This document shows, piece by piece, positions 5,497-6,823 of a DNA stretch of 6,823 nucleotides. Under the pieces are notes generated by a model that saw only the letters and a program-made list of their open reading frames with translations, was not told where the DNA came from and searched no databases. The stretch's first letter is position 1. Each line of letters starts with the position of its first letter. The stretch covers positions 1 to 6,823 of the forward strand of contig JAIEQQ010000453.1 in assembly GCA_019747615.1 (NCBI GenBank). Reading direction: 5' to 3'. The stretch is from Phycisphaerales bacterium (GTDB taxonomy: Bacteria; Planctomycetota; Phycisphaerae; Phycisphaerales; UBA1924). Both the position numbers and the translations under genes were made by a program.

Positions 5497-6823
5497 TCAC
5501 TTCACCGGGTTCGCCTTGACCCATTCCTTCAGCTTCCGCACCTCGTCGATGGTCAGCTCTTTGCTGGTGCGTGATGCGAAGTCCGCCGGGCCGGCGCTGG
5601 CGATGACTGCCAGCAGCTTGTCCTGCTTGATTTTCAGCTCGTGCGCCGCTTCCGCGAGCCCATACATACGGACATTCGCGGCCTTCTTCTCGCCCTGAGC
5701 CGCGGCCCACTCGTCCTTCAGGCCGACGGCGCGATTGAACACGAGCTTGCCGGGGGGGGGTGATGAGTCGGCGTCGACGACGAAGTAGCCCAGGCGCTCG
5801 AACTGGAAGTGCTGGCCGTGCGTGGCGGTGGCGAGCACGGGCTCGACCTTGGCGTGGACGACTTCGAGCGACTTGGGATTCAGGTCGTCGATCCAGTTGC
5901 CTGTGCGCATGCCCGGCTCCTCGGCGGTGAACAGCCGATCAAACAGCCGCACCTCGGCGTCGATCGCGTGCTCAGCGCTCACCCAGTGGAGCGTGCCCTT
6001 GACCTTCTTCAGCGGCTGGCCGTCGGGACCGAGCGGCGAGTCGCCGCCGCGCGTGACGGGGTCGATCGTCGCGCGGAGTTCGATGACCTCACCCGCGTCG
6101 TTCTTGATCACGCCGGTGCACGTCAGGAAGTACGCCCAGCGCAGGCGGACTTCCGTGCCGGGCGCGCCATCAGCGCCCGGCGGCGACAACCGGAAGAACT
6201 TCTTCGGCGGGTTCTCCATGAAGTCATCGCGCTCGATGTAGATGACTTTGGTGAACGGCACCTTGCGTTTGCCGGCGCTCGGGTCTTCGGGGTTGATGAC
6301 GAAGTCGAGATTGTCCACCTGGCCCTCGGGCCAGTTCTCGATCGTGACCTTGAGCGGGCGCAGCACCGCCATCGCGCGCGGCGCGATGCGGTTGAGGTGC
6401 TCGCGCAGGGCGTTCTCCATGCGGCCGACGTCGATTGAGGACTCGACCTTGGTGACGCCGACTTCCTCAGCGAACGAGCGCAGCGCGTGGGCGGTGTAGC
6501 CGCGCCGGCGCAGGCCGCGGATGGTGGGCATGCGCGGGTCGTCCCAGCCGCGGACGACGTTGTCCTGGACCATCTTGAGCAGGTTGCGTTTGCTCATGAC
6601 GGTGAACGTCGGGCGCAGCTTGGCGAACTCGATCTGCTGCGGGTGGTGGATGGGCTTGCCGAAGCCGCCCGCGCCATCGGCGGTGCGACCCTCGTTCACC
6701 GAGTTGATGAACCAGTCGTAGAGCGGGCGGTGGTTCTCGAACTCGAGTGTGCAGATCGAGTGCGTGATCTTTTCCAGCGAGTCCTCAAAGCCGTGGGCCC
6801 AGTCATACATCGGGTAGATGCAC
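5497..6823 (-). CDS. glnS: Glutamyl/glutaminyl-tRNA synthetase family: GlnRS, 5' end missing
   Basis: Glutaminyl-tRNA synthetase charges tRNA-Gln with glutamine in the cytoplasm. About 441 C-terminal codons are visible; the HIGH motif and the first roughly 200 residues lie beyond the window. Counting from the Met of CIYPMYDWAHG (at 6810), the visible part holds the end of the catalytic domain, VMSKRNLLKMV at 71-81 (the KMSKR-type loop), GWDDPRMPTIRGLRRRGYT at 88-106, and the two-barrel anticodon-binding domain from about 150 to FNRAVGLKDEW at 358-368. These features are specific to GlnRS rather than GluRS. E. coli GlnRS stops shortly after the equivalent of FNR.VGL; here some 64 further residues follow, with a predicted helical stretch (RMYGLAEAAHELKIKQDKL, 381-399) and an ending TIDEVRKLKEWVKANPVK. 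Codons for Pro351-353 form a run of nine C. The stop is TGA (5499-5497). Presence of glnS suggests direct Gln charging, though GatCAB could also exist. Confidence 0.95.
   Translation of the reverse strand, partial: CIYPMYDWAHGFEDSLEKITHSICTLEFENHRPLYDWFINSVNEGRTADGAGGFGKPIHHPQQIEFAKLRPTFTVMSKRNLLKMVQDNVVRGWDDPRMPTIRGLRRRGYTAHALRSFAEEVGVTKVESSIDVGRMENALREHLNRIAPRAMAVLRPLKVTIENWPEGQVDNLDFVINPEDPSAGKRKVPFTKVIYIERDDFMENPPKKFFRLSPPGADGAPGTEVRLRWAYFLTCTGVIKNDAGEVIELRATIDPVTRGGDSPLGPDGQPLKKVKGTLHWVSAEHAIDAEVRLFDRLFTAEEPGMRTGNWIDDLNPKSLEVVHAKVEPVLATATHGQHFQFERLGYFVVDADSSPPPGKLVFNRAVGLKDEWAAAQGEKKAANVRMYGLAEAAHELKIKQDKLLAVIASAGPADFASRTSKELTIDEVRKLKEWVKANPVK

Overview
The window is GC-rich bacterial chromosome carrying mostly housekeeping genes. 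The protein styles suggest a planctomycete, perhaps of the Phycisphaerae: an NADH dehydrogenase chain C, a topoisomerase I with a Lys/Ala/Pro-rich tail and three zinc ribbons, a bacterial GlnRS with a C-terminal extension, and a small protein rich in Arg and Asp. This placement is an impression from sequence style, not a phylogenetic result. There are no tRNA or rRNA genes, no CRISPR array, no transposon, and no obvious defence or metabolic island.

Layout from left to right: (1) the last 47 codons of a tyrosine recombinase (XerC/XerD type) on the plus strand; (2) a convergent intergenic space (146-351) holding short tandem repeats and two strong hairpins; (3) nuoC on the minus strand, preceded on that strand by an uncharacterised protein with weak TIM-barrel (sugar isomerase-like) character; (4) a divergent spacer, then a 92-residue hypothetical protein on the plus strand with a good ribosome binding site; (5) a 184-bp spacer with a putative promoter whose -35/-10 spacer contains a run of eight G; (6) topA, complete, plus strand; (7) a second convergent intergenic space (5292-5496), again with a short tandem repeat directly after the plus-strand stop and a hairpin with the same core as the first; (8) the C-terminal two thirds of glnS on the minus strand, whose 5' end lies outside the window.

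Functionally the genes look like independent transcription units: chromosome dimer resolution or site-specific recombination, respiration (complex I), DNA topology and translation. The only possible operon is the uncharacterised gene with nuoC (84-bp gap, same strand). nuoC stands apart from nuoA, nuoB and nuoD, which is unusual. The most noteworthy non-coding signal is a composite element found in both convergent spaces: a short tandem repeat after the upstream stop, a hairpin with a shared 10-base core, and a shared 10-base tail at nearly identical spacing. I see no convincing new multi-gene system here.
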